Program-made: the position numbers and the translations under genes
Notes under the pieces: generated by a model
Databases searched by the model: none
What the model saw: the letters and a program-made list of their open reading frames with translations, nothing else
Told to the model about the DNA's origin: nothing
Shown here: one piece after another, positions 36,121 through 45,588 of the stretch
Layout of the letters: every line of letters begins with the position of its first letter
Position numbering within the stretch: the first letter of the stretch is position 1
NCBI GenBank assembly: GCA_020723325.1
Contig: DYJD01000002.1
Location: forward strand, 285,629-349,628
DNA length: 64,000 nucleotides
Origin: Desulfosudis oleivorans
GTDB taxonomy: Bacteria; Desulfobacterota; Desulfobacteria; Desulfobacterales; SURF-7
Reading direction: 5' to 3'

Positions 36121-37335
36121 TTAGAATTTGAGTCGCATGCCGGCCATGGCCGCCTGGATATCACTGTAATAGTCATAGGGGGCATATTTGCCTTTTGAGT
36201 CGCGGCAGCGGTTCAACTCATAATAACGGTAACCCAGATACAATTCCGTGCTCCAATCCTTCAGGTTCTGCACAAAGAGAACTCCCGTGGCATTGGCCCG
36301 GTCCTCATTGTTCTGGAAATCATTGAAGGTGCCGTATTCCACGGCAAAATTGCTGGTGCCTACGGAAAAAAGATTGGCAATGTAACCCACCTTGCCGTAG
36401 TAAAAATTGGCATCCGGTTTGGTGACATCCCGTCGCTCCAGATTCCCGGCCGCCGCGGTCAGATTGAGGCCGAAGCCGGTCAGGAAAGACAAGGAGCCGC
36501 TGTACTGATACTTATTGGCGCTGGAATTGTTATAGTACACATAAGATGCCGCCGCCGCCAGTTTGTGGCCGCCCAGTTCACCGGAGTAGCTAACCGCCAC
36601 ATCCTCGGCATCATCAATGCTTTCCGCATAGGTGGAAACCGCCAGTTGAAAACCGGCCAATTTGGGAGTGTCATAGCGCAAGCGGTCCTTCCGCGACAGA
36701 CCGTCCAAATTGTTGTATACATTATTGATGGAAACATCTTTTTTCGCATCATAAACCGTATTGCCGGCAGCATCTTTGGCAGTATAGACATCCAACTTCT
36801 TAGCGCGATTGTCATAAAAACGCATGCCGCCGCCGAAACCGCGCACCTCGGAATAACCGGCCACACTGGTGCCGGAAAGATCCTGTTCCGAAGAGTTGTC
36901 CGAGGCGGTGGGGCCATGCCCGACGCTGAGTTTACCAAAAGAGCTGTTCAGATAAACTTCCAGAATGCGCTTTTCGAGGCGGTTGGCATCCGGATCAGTC
37001 TTATAATTCGGATCATTCTGCCACACGAAATTGCTGGGATTGGCCTGATACTCGAATTCAATGTTGGCGCCGGCTGTGAGTTTATCAGTCGGCTGGGCCG
37101 CAACTTTGAATCCCAAGCGGGTGGAGCTGTTGTCGTTGTCCACATGGTAGAACTCATTAGTATTGCCGTCGTCGACAAACAGCACGGCCCGGTTGACCTG
37201 GCCGTATAGATCCACTTTCAATTTTTCATTTTGGGACAAGGCCACATCAGCGCCGGCGATGCCGGTGCTCATCAGCATCCAGGTCGCGCAAAAAACAGTC
37301 AGAATCAACTTACTACTAAGGGTGATTTTTTTCAT
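36121..37335 (-). CDS. Gram-negative outer-membrane porin
   Basis: 404 aa. Signal peptide (LILTVFCATWMLMSTGIAGADV), then beta-strand patterns throughout (KLKVDLYGQVNRAVLFVDD, RLGFKVAAQPTDKLTAGANIEFEYQ, EVYLNSSFGKLSVGHG). The last strand is MAGMRLKF with a C-terminal Phe, the BAM recognition signal. The layout and length match porin_4/OmpC-like trimeric porins. Specificity cannot be read from the sequence. A ribosome site GGAGGTC precedes the ATG. Confidence 0.9.
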   Translation of the reverse strand: MKKITLSSKLILTVFCATWMLMSTGIAGADVALSQNEKLKVDLYGQVNRAVLFVDDGNTNEFYHVDNDNSSTRLGFKVAAQPTDKLTAGANIEFEYQANPSNFVWQNDPNYKTDPDANRLEKRILEVYLNSSFGKLSVGHGPTASDNSSEQDLSGTSVAGYSEVRGFGGGMRFYDNRAKKLDVYTAKDAAGNTVYDAKKDVSINNVYNNLDGLSRKDRLRYDTPKLAGFQLAVSTYAESIDDAEDVAVSYSGELGGHKLAAAASYVYYNNSSANKYQYSGSLSFLTGFGLNLTAAAGNLERRDVTKPDANFYYGKVGYIANLFSVGTSNFAVEYGTFNDFQNNEDRANATGVLFVQNLKDWSTELYLGYRYYELNRCRDSKGKYAPYDYYSDIQAAMAGMRLKF

Positions 37336-37739
37336 CGTTTGACCTCCATATTAATTGAATTCATTTTCCGCAATACAAAGTATCGCACAACTTCGATTTT
37401 TTAACTGCATCAATCTGTAACTCATTTGGCAAGTACACATTCAAGCAATAAGCATACCGGTCCGCTCAAATTATTTATCGAACTGTTTTTGCAATATTAT
37501 TCATTAAAAAAGAGCGATCAGAGCGGGTCTTACCGTCGGTTTTTTTTTCAGATCGTAAACGGTTTTCTTGCCGCCTGATCGAAGTTGTTGTTTTAAGACA
37601 ATCTCGGCTATCTGTCAAGTTGCGGGCGAATTCGCCAAATAATTGAACAAATATAATGTAACCCATTTGCATTTTGTGCTATTGTTTTTCAGCAAGAATT
37701 AAAAAGTTGGATTTCATACAGGAAGGATAGAAAAAAGCA
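37336..37739. other. Divergent intergenic region (porin / ykgJ) with promoter-like sites
   Basis: 404 bp without a gene between two divergent starts. It holds the 12-bp palindrome GGCGAATTCGCC (37625-37636), followed 15 bp later by a perfect TATAAT (37652-37657), a probable -10 for the plus-strand YkgJ gene, although no convincing -35 is seen. The porin side is AT-rich with long T tracts. No RNA gene is evident. Confidence 0.45.
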
Positions 37740-38537
37740 ATGAATACGAATGAACCTAAAGCCCATATCCAACCGGTCCGGCTGGGACTTGACAGCCGCT
37801 TCCGATTCAGATGTCACAAGGATGTGGCCTGTTTCACCAAATGCTGCCGCGGAATTAATATTGTGTTGACGCCCTACGATATCATCCGGCTCAAGAACCG
37901 TCTGGGCCTGTCCTCAACGGAATTTTTGGCCCTTTATACGGTGCCGCAATTGTTTGAAAAGACGGATCTGCCGGTGGTCACATTAAAATTGCTGGACGAT
38001 GAAGCCTCCTCCTGCCCCTTTGTAAGGGAAGACGGCTGCCTGGTCTATCAGGACCGCCCCACCACCTGCCGTTATTATCCATTGGGGGTCGCTTCACTCA
38101 GCCATAAAGAGGGCGCGGACGATGATTCCTTTTTTTTCTTTGTGAACGAACCCCATTGCCTGGGCTTTGAAGAAAAAAAAGAATGGACCATCCGGGAATG
38201 GCGCACGGATCAAGGCGTGGACATCCATGATGAGATCAATGCCGGCTGGACCGATCTTGTGGTGCGCAAGCGATCTTTTCCGCCTAATATCAAGCTGACG
38301 GAAAAAACCAAGCGCATGTTTTTCACCACCTGCTACGACATCGATCAATTCAAGCAGTTTGTTTTTGAAAGCACGTTCCTGGAACGGTATGAAATCGATC
38401 CTGCTGAGGTTGAAAAAATGCGAACAGATGAGCTCGCCCTGCTGGAGTTCGGATTTCGCTGGCTGATCTGGGTGTTGTTTAAAATCGGTGAATTCAAACA
38501 AAAGCAGGGAAATCCCACGCCTGCCGATGCCTCCTGA
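37740..38537 (+). CDS. YkgJ-family zinc/iron-chelating cysteine-cluster protein
   Basis: 265 aa. The CxxxCxxxCC pattern is present near residue 30 (CHKDVACFTKCCRG), with a second cysteine set at CPFVREDGCLVYQDRPTTCRYYPLG, the standard UPF0153/YkgJ (CxxCxxCC) fold that binds a metal. The C-terminal 120 residues are extra compared with minimal YkgJ proteins. The function is unknown; larger members are frequent in Desulfobacterota. Confidence 0.88.
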   Translation: MNTNEPKAHIQPVRLGLDSRFRFRCHKDVACFTKCCRGINIVLTPYDIIRLKNRLGLSSTEFLALYTVPQLFEKTDLPVVTLKLLDDEASSCPFVREDGCLVYQDRPTTCRYYPLGVASLSHKEGADDDSFFFFVNEPHCLGFEEKKEWTIREWRTDQGVDIHDEINAGWTDLVVRKRSFPPNIKLTEKTKRMFFTTCYDIDQFKQFVFESTFLERYEIDPAEVEKMRTDELALLEFGFRWLIWVLFKIGEFKQKQGNPTPADAS

Positions 38538-38575
38538 GCGTGACTGCCGATTTGGCGACTTTGGGACGCGAGAAA

Positions 38576-38611
38576 CGTGATGCGGGCTGGTGTCAACTAA
38601 CCCGCGTCACG
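38576..38611. terminator. Hairpin between convergent ykgJ and dapA
   Basis: CGTGATGCGGG (38576-38586) pairs with CCCGCGTCACG (38601-38611) with one G:T pair and a 14-nt loop. It lies between the two converging stops; no strong U-tract follows, so bidirectional termination is plausible but not certain. Confidence 0.5.
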
Positions 38612-38637
38612 ACCGGAATACTGAAAATTTCCATCCC

Positions 38638-39675
38638 CTAATATTCTTTGTAATACAGGCTCTCCCAATATCTGCGTTGATTGAGGCGGGCTTCCATGTC
38701 CACATGAAAAAATTCTGCTGCGGGTTTGAATATTTCAGGGGTATTGGTCAATACCGTGCGGCAAACGGATAATACTTTTTCAATTCCGGCCCGGGTCATT
38801 TTTCCCAGGGGTGGCCGACATCTTCCCCCAGGCAGCCCCAGGACAGTCATGAGGGTTTTTATTGCCAGCGGATTCCTGGCACGACAGACCACTTCCCCGT
38901 AAGGAGTTGCTTCTTTTGTTTTTACGGTGACGAGATCAAAAAGCGGATCCAAAGCGGTTTTCAACTGCATGGCTTCGGCCTTGTTGCCTTCCCGCAACAA
39001 AGCCACCATCTTGGCAACGGCTTTGGGGGCAAGATTGGAGATGACGGATATTACCCCTTCGGCGGCGATGGCAGGTGTGGTCATCATTTCAAAGGTAAGG
39101 GCGTCGTCGCCGGATAAGATGGTATAGTCCTTGCCGCAACAGGCCCGAGTACGTTTCATGTTCTCCAAATCACCGGAAGCTTCCTTCACGGTTCTGACGT
39201 TTGGAAAAACCGATGAAAGCAGCGCCAGGTCTTCGGGCAGCAACTGGGTGCCGGTGCGGCCGGGGATGACATACGGGATGATCGGCAGATCCGGTAATTC
39301 CCGGGCCACCGGCTCGATATACTCCCTGCGGATTTCAAGTGAGCTCGGTCCGTTATAATACGGATCCACCATTAAAACCGCATCCACGCCGGCTTTGACC
39401 GCATGCTGGGCGGCGGAAAGGGCCTCGACGGTATTATTGCTGCCCGTGCCGGCTATGCAATAGCATCTGTGCTTGCAAAGGCGCGCCACATGTTCAATCA
39501 CCTGATTATGCTCTTCCCAGGACAGGGTCGGGCTTTCACCAGTGGTGCCGACAGCCAGAACCCCGGAGATCCCGCTAGCAATCTGAAATTCCGTGAGTTG
39601 CTTTAGACCATCGTAGTCCACTTCATTGTCTTCATTGAACGGTGTGATCAATGCCGTAAAAGATCCCTTGATCAT
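38638..39675 (-). CDS. dapA: Dihydrodipicolinate synthase family protein (4-hydroxy-tetrahydrodipicolinate synthase)
   Basis: 345 aa. GTTGES (pyruvate pocket), Tyr135 in PYVIPGRTG and Schiff-base Lys164 in TVKEASGD are all in the DapA pattern. It catalyses aldol condensation of pyruvate with aspartate semialdehyde in lysine/DAP synthesis. It is about 45-50 residues longer than usual (290-300), with an added C-terminal tail ending RRYWESLYYKEY. The next gene upstream on the strand is a pyruvoyl-dependent arginine decarboxylase-like gene 59 bp away, probably co-transcribed. Confidence 0.88.
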   Translation of the reverse strand: MIKGSFTALITPFNEDNEVDYDGLKQLTEFQIASGISGVLAVGTTGESPTLSWEEHNQVIEHVARLCKHRCYCIAGTGSNNTVEALSAAQHAVKAGVDAVLMVDPYYNGPSSLEIRREYIEPVARELPDLPIIPYVIPGRTGTQLLPEDLALLSSVFPNVRTVKEASGDLENMKRTRACCGKDYTILSGDDALTFEMMTTPAIAAEGVISVISNLAPKAVAKMVALLREGNKAEAMQLKTALDPLFDLVTVKTKEATPYGEVVCRARNPLAIKTLMTVLGLPGGRCRPPLGKMTRAGIEKVLSVCRTVLTNTPEIFKPAAEFFHVDMEARLNQRRYWESLYYKEY

Positions 39676-39734
39676 TAATACCCCCTAGTGGTTTGATTCG
39701 GATATACTGCCGAGGCCGCAGGGCGTCCGCGGTC

Positions 39735-40319
39735 TCATGCGGTCAAATTCACCCGCAAAATGGGATAATGATAATTCACAAAACAAAGCGCCACAAGCGC
39801 TGTGCCGAATTTTTTTTCCGGCACAAAGCTTTCGGTGATGACGCGCCGATCTGTAAGGTTAAAATCATCCGAATAGCCGTTGGTATACAACTCCTCAAGG
39901 CTGGCATGGAGTCGGCCTTCGATCTCCTGAATGGAATGGTCGCCGTAAAGCTCACATACCAATCCACCGTATTTTTGATGGGTTTTTTTATGGTACAGCC
40001 AGCCATAAATGATCCCGGCTGTAGCCCGTTCGCCTTTTTCCACCGTACAAACAGCAAAAATGGACTCCATTACAGAACCGTGAACCAGCTTTTCCGGTTT
40101 TTGAATCTCCTTGGCGATGCCTGGCAGGATGGAGGAATAGGTCATGATGTTGCACATTTCAACCCCAGCCGCCTTGAGGGCAAGATGGTAGGAACCCGCA
40201 TGTACGGTGAGGTCGCTTTGCCCCGTACCCTTGGTTACGAAGTAATCCTTCGGAATACGGTTGCCAATGATCAGTTCACCCAACCGGCCTTCCACGTGCA
40301 AGATATCTTCTTTTTCCAC
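39735..40319 (-). CDS. Pyruvoyl-dependent arginine decarboxylase family protein
   Basis: 194 aa. The family signature is visible: KDYFVTKGTGQSD, GSYHLALKAAGVEMCNIMTYSSILPG and FAVCTVEKGERATAGIIYGW. The adjacent Ser-Ser in YSSILPG is the place where PvlArgDC/PdaD proenzymes self-cleave to form the pyruvoyl group. It would make agmatine from arginine for polyamine synthesis. Paralogues with other substrates exist, so the substrate is inferred. Confidence 0.82.
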   Translation of the reverse strand: MEKEDILHVEGRLGELIIGNRIPKDYFVTKGTGQSDLTVHAGSYHLALKAAGVEMCNIMTYSSILPGIAKEIQKPEKLVHGSVMESIFAVCTVEKGERATAGIIYGWLYHKKTHQKYGGLVCELYGDHSIQEIEGRLHASLEELYTNGYSDDFNLTDRRVITESFVPEKKFGTALVALCFVNYHYPILRVNLTA

Positions 40320-40688
40320 TCCCTGTATTCCCTTTCAGTCTCATAAAAAATCCTGTTTCAAGGTTTGACCTTGAATTCCGGATGTGCTCCCCATTGCTCC
40401 CAGGCATCCGGAATCCGCTTCCGCCGCGCCGGCCGTCAATCTTTTCGACTAAAACGGCCTTAAAAGACCAAACATGCTACCATGAATTTTTTTTTTTGCA
40501 ATATAATTTTTTTCAGCCTCGTATAAAATTTTTTAACCTTGATTCCCCTTTTGTCATCCAGGCCCGGCCTTTGAAATTCACCCCATCCTGCCCGCATGGA
40601 CTTGATCTTTCTTGTAACAGCAGATACTAGAAGAATACTCCGCTAAAGCGATATCTTTCAAGTCTATGATGCAAGGGGAAATGAACCG
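40320..40688. other. Intergenic region between the decarboxylase and cardiolipin synthase genes
   Basis: 369 bp without a gene. It contains the dyad TTCAAGG-TTTGA-CCTTGAA (40357-40375), which shares TCAAGGTTTGACC with the repeat at 12009-12093, and a run of T around 40487-40497. No RNA gene is recognised. Confidence 0.4.
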
Positions 40689-42128
40689 ATGTGGCTTGCC
40701 GACCATTATGAAGTGTTTATCGCCGTCATAATCGGATTAAGTCAATTGCTGGGGCTTTTGTCCTCAATAGACGCTGTTATGAAGGATCGCACAGCCCAAG
40801 GCGCCATTGCCTGGGCCGTATCGTTGAATACTTTTCCTTATCTGGCCGTGCCGCTCTACTGGATTTTTGGCCGCTCCAAATTTCAGGGCTATGTAAAATT
40901 ACGTTCTTCCCGGGACCAGGAAATCAAACGCGTCATTGAAAAACTCATGCAGTCCTCCCGTGAGCAGGAAATCATCGATGATCTCCGCAACAGCGATGAG
41001 CAAGTACTGTCCCATCTGGTGGACATGCCCATGACCTGTGGGAACAGCGCCCGTCTCTTAATCAATGGACCGGAAACTTTTCAACATATTTTCGAGAGTA
41101 TTCAACAAGCCGCCCATTATATCCTAATCCAGTTTTATATTGTGAACGACGACAACCTGGGGCGACGGCTCAAGGCCGAACTGGTGGAAAAGGCTGGAAA
41201 GGGCGTCAAGGTCTACTTTCTTTTTGATGAAATCGGCTGCCACAAATTGCCGCGGCGCTACCTTGAGGATTTGCGAAAAGCCGGGGTGCAGGTCAGTCCG
41301 TTTCTGACCACCAAGGGCAAGGCCAATCGTTTCCAGCTCAATTTCCGCAACCATCGCAAAATTGTGGTGGCGGATGGCCGCACGGCTTTTGTGGGCGGCC
41401 ACAATGTCGGCGACGAGTATCTTGGGCAGAACCCGCGTTTTGGTCACTGGCGCGACACCCATGTCCGTCTCAACGGGCCGGCGGTCCAGGGAATTCAGTG
41501 CAGCTTTTTGGAGGACTGGTATTGGGCCACCGGTACTGTCCCGAATCTAGTCTGGGAGCCGGTGACGGCTACCAAGGACAATCATCGCGCCCTGGTATTT
41601 GCCACCGGCCCGGCGGACAAACTGGACACCTGCGGCCTCATGTTCATCCATGCTTTTAATTCCGCCCGAAGGCGAGTGTGGATCACAAGCCCCTATTTTG
41701 TGCCGGACCCGCCGGTGATCAGCGCCTTGCAACTGGCGGCCATGCGCGGCGTGGACGTACGCATCTTATTGCCGCATAAGCCTGATCGGCGCATGGTTTA
41801 TCTCGCATCCTTCTCCTACTACGAAAAAACCCTGCCCCTGGGGATTAAAATCTATAGATATCAAAAAGGCTTCTTGCATCAAAAGGTTTTTCTGGTGGAT
41901 GATTATCTGGCTGCCGTGGGAACTGCCAATTTCGATAACCGCTCATTTCGGCTGAATTTTGAAATTACCATGCTGATTCATGACAAGCTCTTTGCCAAAG
42001 AAGTTGAAAAAATGTTATTGACCGATTTTGAAGACAGCCGCCGGGTTGCCATGGCCGATCTGGAACAAAAGCCCCCTTGGTTTAAATTCATGGTGCGCTT
42101 TGCGCGGCTGCTGGCCCCGATCCTTTGA
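40689..42128 (+). CDS. clsA: Cardiolipin synthase (phospholipase D family)
   Basis: 479 aa. Two N-terminal membrane segments (EVFIAVIIGLSQLLGLLSSI and AIAWAVSLNTFPYLAVPLYWIFG), then two PLD HKD motifs: HRKIVVADGRTAFVGGHN and HQKVFLVDDYLAAVGTANFDNRSF. The overall pattern is ClsA-like. It makes cardiolipin from phosphatidylglycerol at the inner membrane. The annotated priA start lies 58 bp after its stop. Confidence 0.95.
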   Translation: MWLADHYEVFIAVIIGLSQLLGLLSSIDAVMKDRTAQGAIAWAVSLNTFPYLAVPLYWIFGRSKFQGYVKLRSSRDQEIKRVIEKLMQSSREQEIIDDLRNSDEQVLSHLVDMPMTCGNSARLLINGPETFQHIFESIQQAAHYILIQFYIVNDDNLGRRLKAELVEKAGKGVKVYFLFDEIGCHKLPRRYLEDLRKAGVQVSPFLTTKGKANRFQLNFRNHRKIVVADGRTAFVGGHNVGDEYLGQNPRFGHWRDTHVRLNGPAVQGIQCSFLEDWYWATGTVPNLVWEPVTATKDNHRALVFATGPADKLDTCGLMFIHAFNSARRRVWITSPYFVPDPPVISALQLAAMRGVDVRILLPHKPDRRMVYLASFSYYEKTLPLGIKIYRYQKGFLHQKVFLVDDYLAAVGTANFDNRSFRLNFEITMLIHDKLFAKEVEKMLLTDFEDSRRVAMADLEQKPPWFKFMVRFARLLAPIL

Positions 42129-42186
42129 GCAATTCAGAAACGACTGGAAATTCAATCCGAAACACCCTGTAGCGCATACTGCAACC

Positions 42187-44631
42187 ATGGAAGAATTGGA
42201 ACCCCTCATAGAAGTGGCTGTGGCCCTGCCGGTTCATCAGACCTATACTTATCGCCTAAGCGCAGAACTGCTTCTGGAGAATTCAGTCGGCAAACGGGTC
42301 CTGATTCCCTTTGGCTCCCGCCGTGTCACCGGCTATGTTCTCGGTGCGGGCCGAAGCCAAGACGGCCATGAGCCCAAACCCATCATGGATCTTCTGGATG
42401 ACACCCCCTTGTTTCCGCCAACAATGATTCCATTGTTTAAATGGGTGGCGGACTATTATCTGTATCCATTGGGGGAAGTGATTAAAAGCGCTTTGCCGGC
42501 CGGCCTGACCCTGCAAGACCGCCTCAAGTTGCGGGTAACGAAAAAAGGCCGGCAGGCGTTATTGGGCAAGGAGCTCACCCAGGCGCAAAAGGAGGTCATC
42601 ATGGGTTTGAACCGTGACGACTGCTCCCTCGTCCTTTTATCCAAACGCCTGGGCAAACATGTCTCCCTGGCCCTGCTCAACCGCATGGCGGCGGCAGGTC
42701 TGATTTGCAAAGAGAATGCCTTGGAAGGACGCCTGTCCCGGGCCCGTACGGAAAAATTCCTGACATGGATCCCAAAGGAACTTCCCAATGATCGATACGC
42801 TGCGGGACGCAGGGAGGTCCTCAATGCCGTCGCGGCCGCAGGTGAGATCAGCCTGAGCAGCTTGAAGGCCAAGGTGCCCAACGCTGCTGCTGCGTTGCGG
42901 TATCTGCAAATGGGAGGCCATATCCTTGTCACGGAAAAACCGGTGTATCGTGATCCTTTCGGCGCGGACATCCTGCCGGACAAGGCACCGGTTTTGAGCA
43001 CGGAGCAGCAGGCTGCCGTTACCGCTATTTTGCAGTTCGTGGGTCAAGGCTTCCGGACCTTTCTGCTCTCCGGCGTCACCGGCAGCGGCAAGACCGAAGT
43101 ATATCTGCAAACAGCAGCCGCTGCCATGGCCAGGGGCTATTCCATTCTGGTGCTGGTGCCTGAAATCGCCCTGATTTCCCAGACCGAAAGGCGCTTCCGG
43201 GCCCGTTTCGGCGAATGCGTGGCCGTTCTTCATAGCGGCCTTTCCGCCGGTCAACGTTACGACCAGTGGAAACGCATTCAAACCGGTAAAGCCGCCATCG
43301 TCATCGGCGCGCGCTCGGCTATTTTCGCGCCCCTTGAAAAAATCGGCCTCATTATCGTGGACGAAGAGCATGATGGTTCTTACAAACAACAGGAAACCGG
43401 TCTGCGTTACCATGCCCGGGACCTGGCGGTGGTCCGCGCCCGCTTTGAAGGCGCAGTCGCCTGCCTTGGCTCGGCCACACCGGCCCTGCAATCCACTTTC
43501 AATGTTGAACAGGGCAAATACCAGGAAATCCGATTAACCCGGCGGATCAATCGTCAACCCTTGCCGGAAGTCACCCTGGTGGATCTGTGCAAACTCCGCG
43601 ACCAGCGCGGCACACGCCGTTTCATATCCAATGAACTCCGGGACGCCATGGCAGAGACCCTGGCCCGGGGCGAACAAATCTTGCTTTTTCTGAACCGGCG
43701 GGGATATGCCGGGTTCCCGGTCTGCGGCGACTGCGGTGAGGTCCTGCGCTGTAAAAACTGCGACATCAGTTTAACCCTGCATAAAGCCGCCAATGCCTTT
43801 CGCTGCCATTTCTGCGGTTTTTCCCTGGCGGCTGTTTCCAAATGCAAGAACTGCGGTTCTGCCGGCATCAAGGCCATCGGTCTGGGAACGGAAAAAGTGG
43901 AAGCCGCTGTCCGGGCTCTGTTCCCCCAGGCCAAGGTATCCCGCCTGGACCATGACACCACCCGTCGCAAAGGCGCCTTGCTCAGCATATTGAAGGAGTT
44001 GAAAGAGGGCCGCATGGATATTTTAATCGGCACCCAAATGGTGGCCAAAGGCCATGATTTCCCCAACATCACCCTGGTGGGAATTATCTGCGCGGATTTG
44101 ACCTTGCATTTCCCGGATTTCCGCTCCGGCGAAACCACCTTTCAGCTTCTTTCCCAGGTGGCCGGCCGGGCCGGCCGCGGCGGCCGACCCGGCCGGGTGA
44201 TCCTGCAAACCTACAACCCGGATCATTTCAGCATTCAGGCTGCTAAAAGCCAGGACTATCAATTGTTTTACAAGCAGGAAATCGGTTATCGGAAAACCTT
44301 GCGCTATCCCCCCTTTACTCGGATGATCCAACTGGGCATTTCCGGGAAAGACAAGGCCATGACCGCCCGCTTGGCCGGTGAATTGGGGCGACTCTGCAAA
44401 TCGTTGCTGACGGTTGAACCCGCTTTCCGCAGCCATTTGGAAATTCTGGGCCCCATTGAGGCCCCCCTTGCAAGAATTGCCAACCAGTTCCGTTGGCAAA
44501 TTTTACTCAAAGGATCTTCCGGTGCTTTGCATGGCTTCGCGGCCCGCTTGATAGCTAAGGAGGCTGCCGGAATTTTTCAGAATCGGGCCGTAAAAGTCGT
44601 GCTGGACGTGGACCCGTTGTATATGCTCTAA
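42187..44631 (+). CDS. priA: Primosomal protein N' (replication restart helicase PriA)
   Basis: 814 aa from the ATG at 42187; the longer upstream frame overlaps clsA and is not PriA-like. The 3'-DNA-binding domain (LIEVAVALPVHQTYTYRL, YVLGAGRS) is followed by a helicase core with GVTGSGKTEVYL (Walker A), VDEEHDGSYKQ (motif II) and LGSATPALQS (motif III). Zinc-binding CGDCGEVLRCKNC and CHFCG...CKNCGS motifs and the helicase C domain (QVAGRAGRGGRPG) follow. PriA reloads DnaB at stalled forks. Confidence 0.95.
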   Translation: MEELEPLIEVAVALPVHQTYTYRLSAELLLENSVGKRVLIPFGSRRVTGYVLGAGRSQDGHEPKPIMDLLDDTPLFPPTMIPLFKWVADYYLYPLGEVIKSALPAGLTLQDRLKLRVTKKGRQALLGKELTQAQKEVIMGLNRDDCSLVLLSKRLGKHVSLALLNRMAAAGLICKENALEGRLSRARTEKFLTWIPKELPNDRYAAGRREVLNAVAAAGEISLSSLKAKVPNAAAALRYLQMGGHILVTEKPVYRDPFGADILPDKAPVLSTEQQAAVTAILQFVGQGFRTFLLSGVTGSGKTEVYLQTAAAAMARGYSILVLVPEIALISQTERRFRARFGECVAVLHSGLSAGQRYDQWKRIQTGKAAIVIGARSAIFAPLEKIGLIIVDEEHDGSYKQQETGLRYHARDLAVVRARFEGAVACLGSATPALQSTFNVEQGKYQEIRLTRRINRQPLPEVTLVDLCKLRDQRGTRRFISNELRDAMAETLARGEQILLFLNRRGYAGFPVCGDCGEVLRCKNCDISLTLHKAANAFRCHFCGFSLAAVSKCKNCGSAGIKAIGLGTEKVEAAVRALFPQAKVSRLDHDTTRRKGALLSILKELKEGRMDILIGTQMVAKGHDFPNITLVGIICADLTLHFPDFRSGETTFQLLSQVAGRAGRGGRPGRVILQTYNPDHFSIQAAKSQDYQLFYKQEIGYRKTLRYPPFTRMIQLGISGKDKAMTARLAGELGRLCKSLLTVEPAFRSHLEILGPIEAPLARIANQFRWQILLKGSSGALHGFAARLIAKEAAGIFQNRAVKVVLDVDPLYML

Positions 44632-44731
44632 AAACTGCAAAACCGGAAACTTTCATATTGGGCCTTGACTTTGGAACCCATGCTATTAAAATAAGATCAG
44701 TTTTATAAATTCCTTCAATGCGGAGATATTA

Positions 44732-45511
44732 ATGAAAAATATTAAGTTCCTATTGCGGTGGATGGGACTCTGCGTCCTGTCCTTTATGCTTGGCGGTTCT
44801 GCTCTTGCAGAAGAGAAACCAAACAAGATACCGGCACCCTCTGTTTTGGTACCGGCTCCGTTTTTTCAATTCGAACCGGTCCTTGAAGGCAAAGATGTGC
44901 TGCATGATTTTATCGTGCAGAACAAGGGGGATGCCGAACTAGAAATAATCAAAGTGCAACCCGGCTGAGGCTGCACTGCCGTTGATTTTACACGGCAGAT
45001 CCCTCCCGGCGGCGAGGGCAAGATTTCCATCAAGGTCAACACCGAGGGCCACGGCGGACAAAAAATGCAGAAGTCCATTCAGGTCCAGACGAATGATATG
45101 AAAAGAGCCAACTTCAAACTGGAAGTTGAGGGCGAGGTGGAAAAATTTGCTACCATTACACCTCCCAAAATCATCCTGGCCGGTACGGTGGGGACCCCGG
45201 TCATCGCGGCTGTCAATATCATCCAGGAGAAAAAACACCCCTTTAAGATCAAGACCATCCGGGCCAAGAACGGGGAGTTCATTCGCTGGGAAGTCATAGA
45301 GGAAAAAATAGCCGGAATGACGGGCTACACCGTCAGGGTGGAAAATTTAAAAAAAGAGGCCGGTTCATATTTTGATACACTCACCATTGAGACGGACAAC
45401 AAGGATCGGCCGGAAATCAAACTGGCAGTATCCGGCAGAATCGAAGATATAAACAGCCCCAAGGGCGATGCCGGCCAACCAGTGCGAACCTTTCAAAATA
45501 ACAATGGATAG
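44732..45511 (+). CDS. DUF1573-family exported protein, probable selenoprotein (UGA at codon 79)
   Basis: A 260-codon frame with one internal TGA at 44966-44968. The first 78 residues have a signal peptide (LLRWMGLCVLSFMLGGSALA) and the start of the DUF1573 Ig-like fold (FEPVLEGKDVLHDFIVQNKGDAELEIIKVQPG). After the TGA the frame continues with GCTAVDFTRQIPPGGEGKISI and about 180 residues with a second Ig-like repeat. In DUF1573 proteins this place normally reads CGCT, so the TGA replaces the first Cys, giving UGCT. A hairpin lies 8 nt after the TGA. Codon-level continuity argues against a pseudogene; a nonsense mutation or sequencing error of TGC is the alternative. Confidence 0.75.
44969..44998 (+). 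other. Putative bacterial SECIS element
   Basis: CTGCCGT (44976-44982) pairs perfectly with ACGGCAG (44992-44998), closing a 9-nt loop TGATTTTAC whose second base is G. Bacterial SECIS elements are stem-loops just after the UGA with a G within the first two apical-loop bases, and here the stem starts 8 nt downstream. The spacing to the loop (14 nt) is at the short end of what is known. Confidence 0.6.
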
Positions 45512-45588
45512 TAACCGATGCAGGACGCTTTAAACGCAAGTGACGTCATCAAGCAAAATATATTTCGAATCCATTCGGATTATTGCTG

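Noticed and set aside
44732-44968. Separate 78-aa gene ending at the TGA, plus a second gene from 45065
   Set aside because: The two parts are in the same frame and jointly form one DUF1573 protein; the stop replaces a conserved Cys, so readthrough as Sec is preferred.
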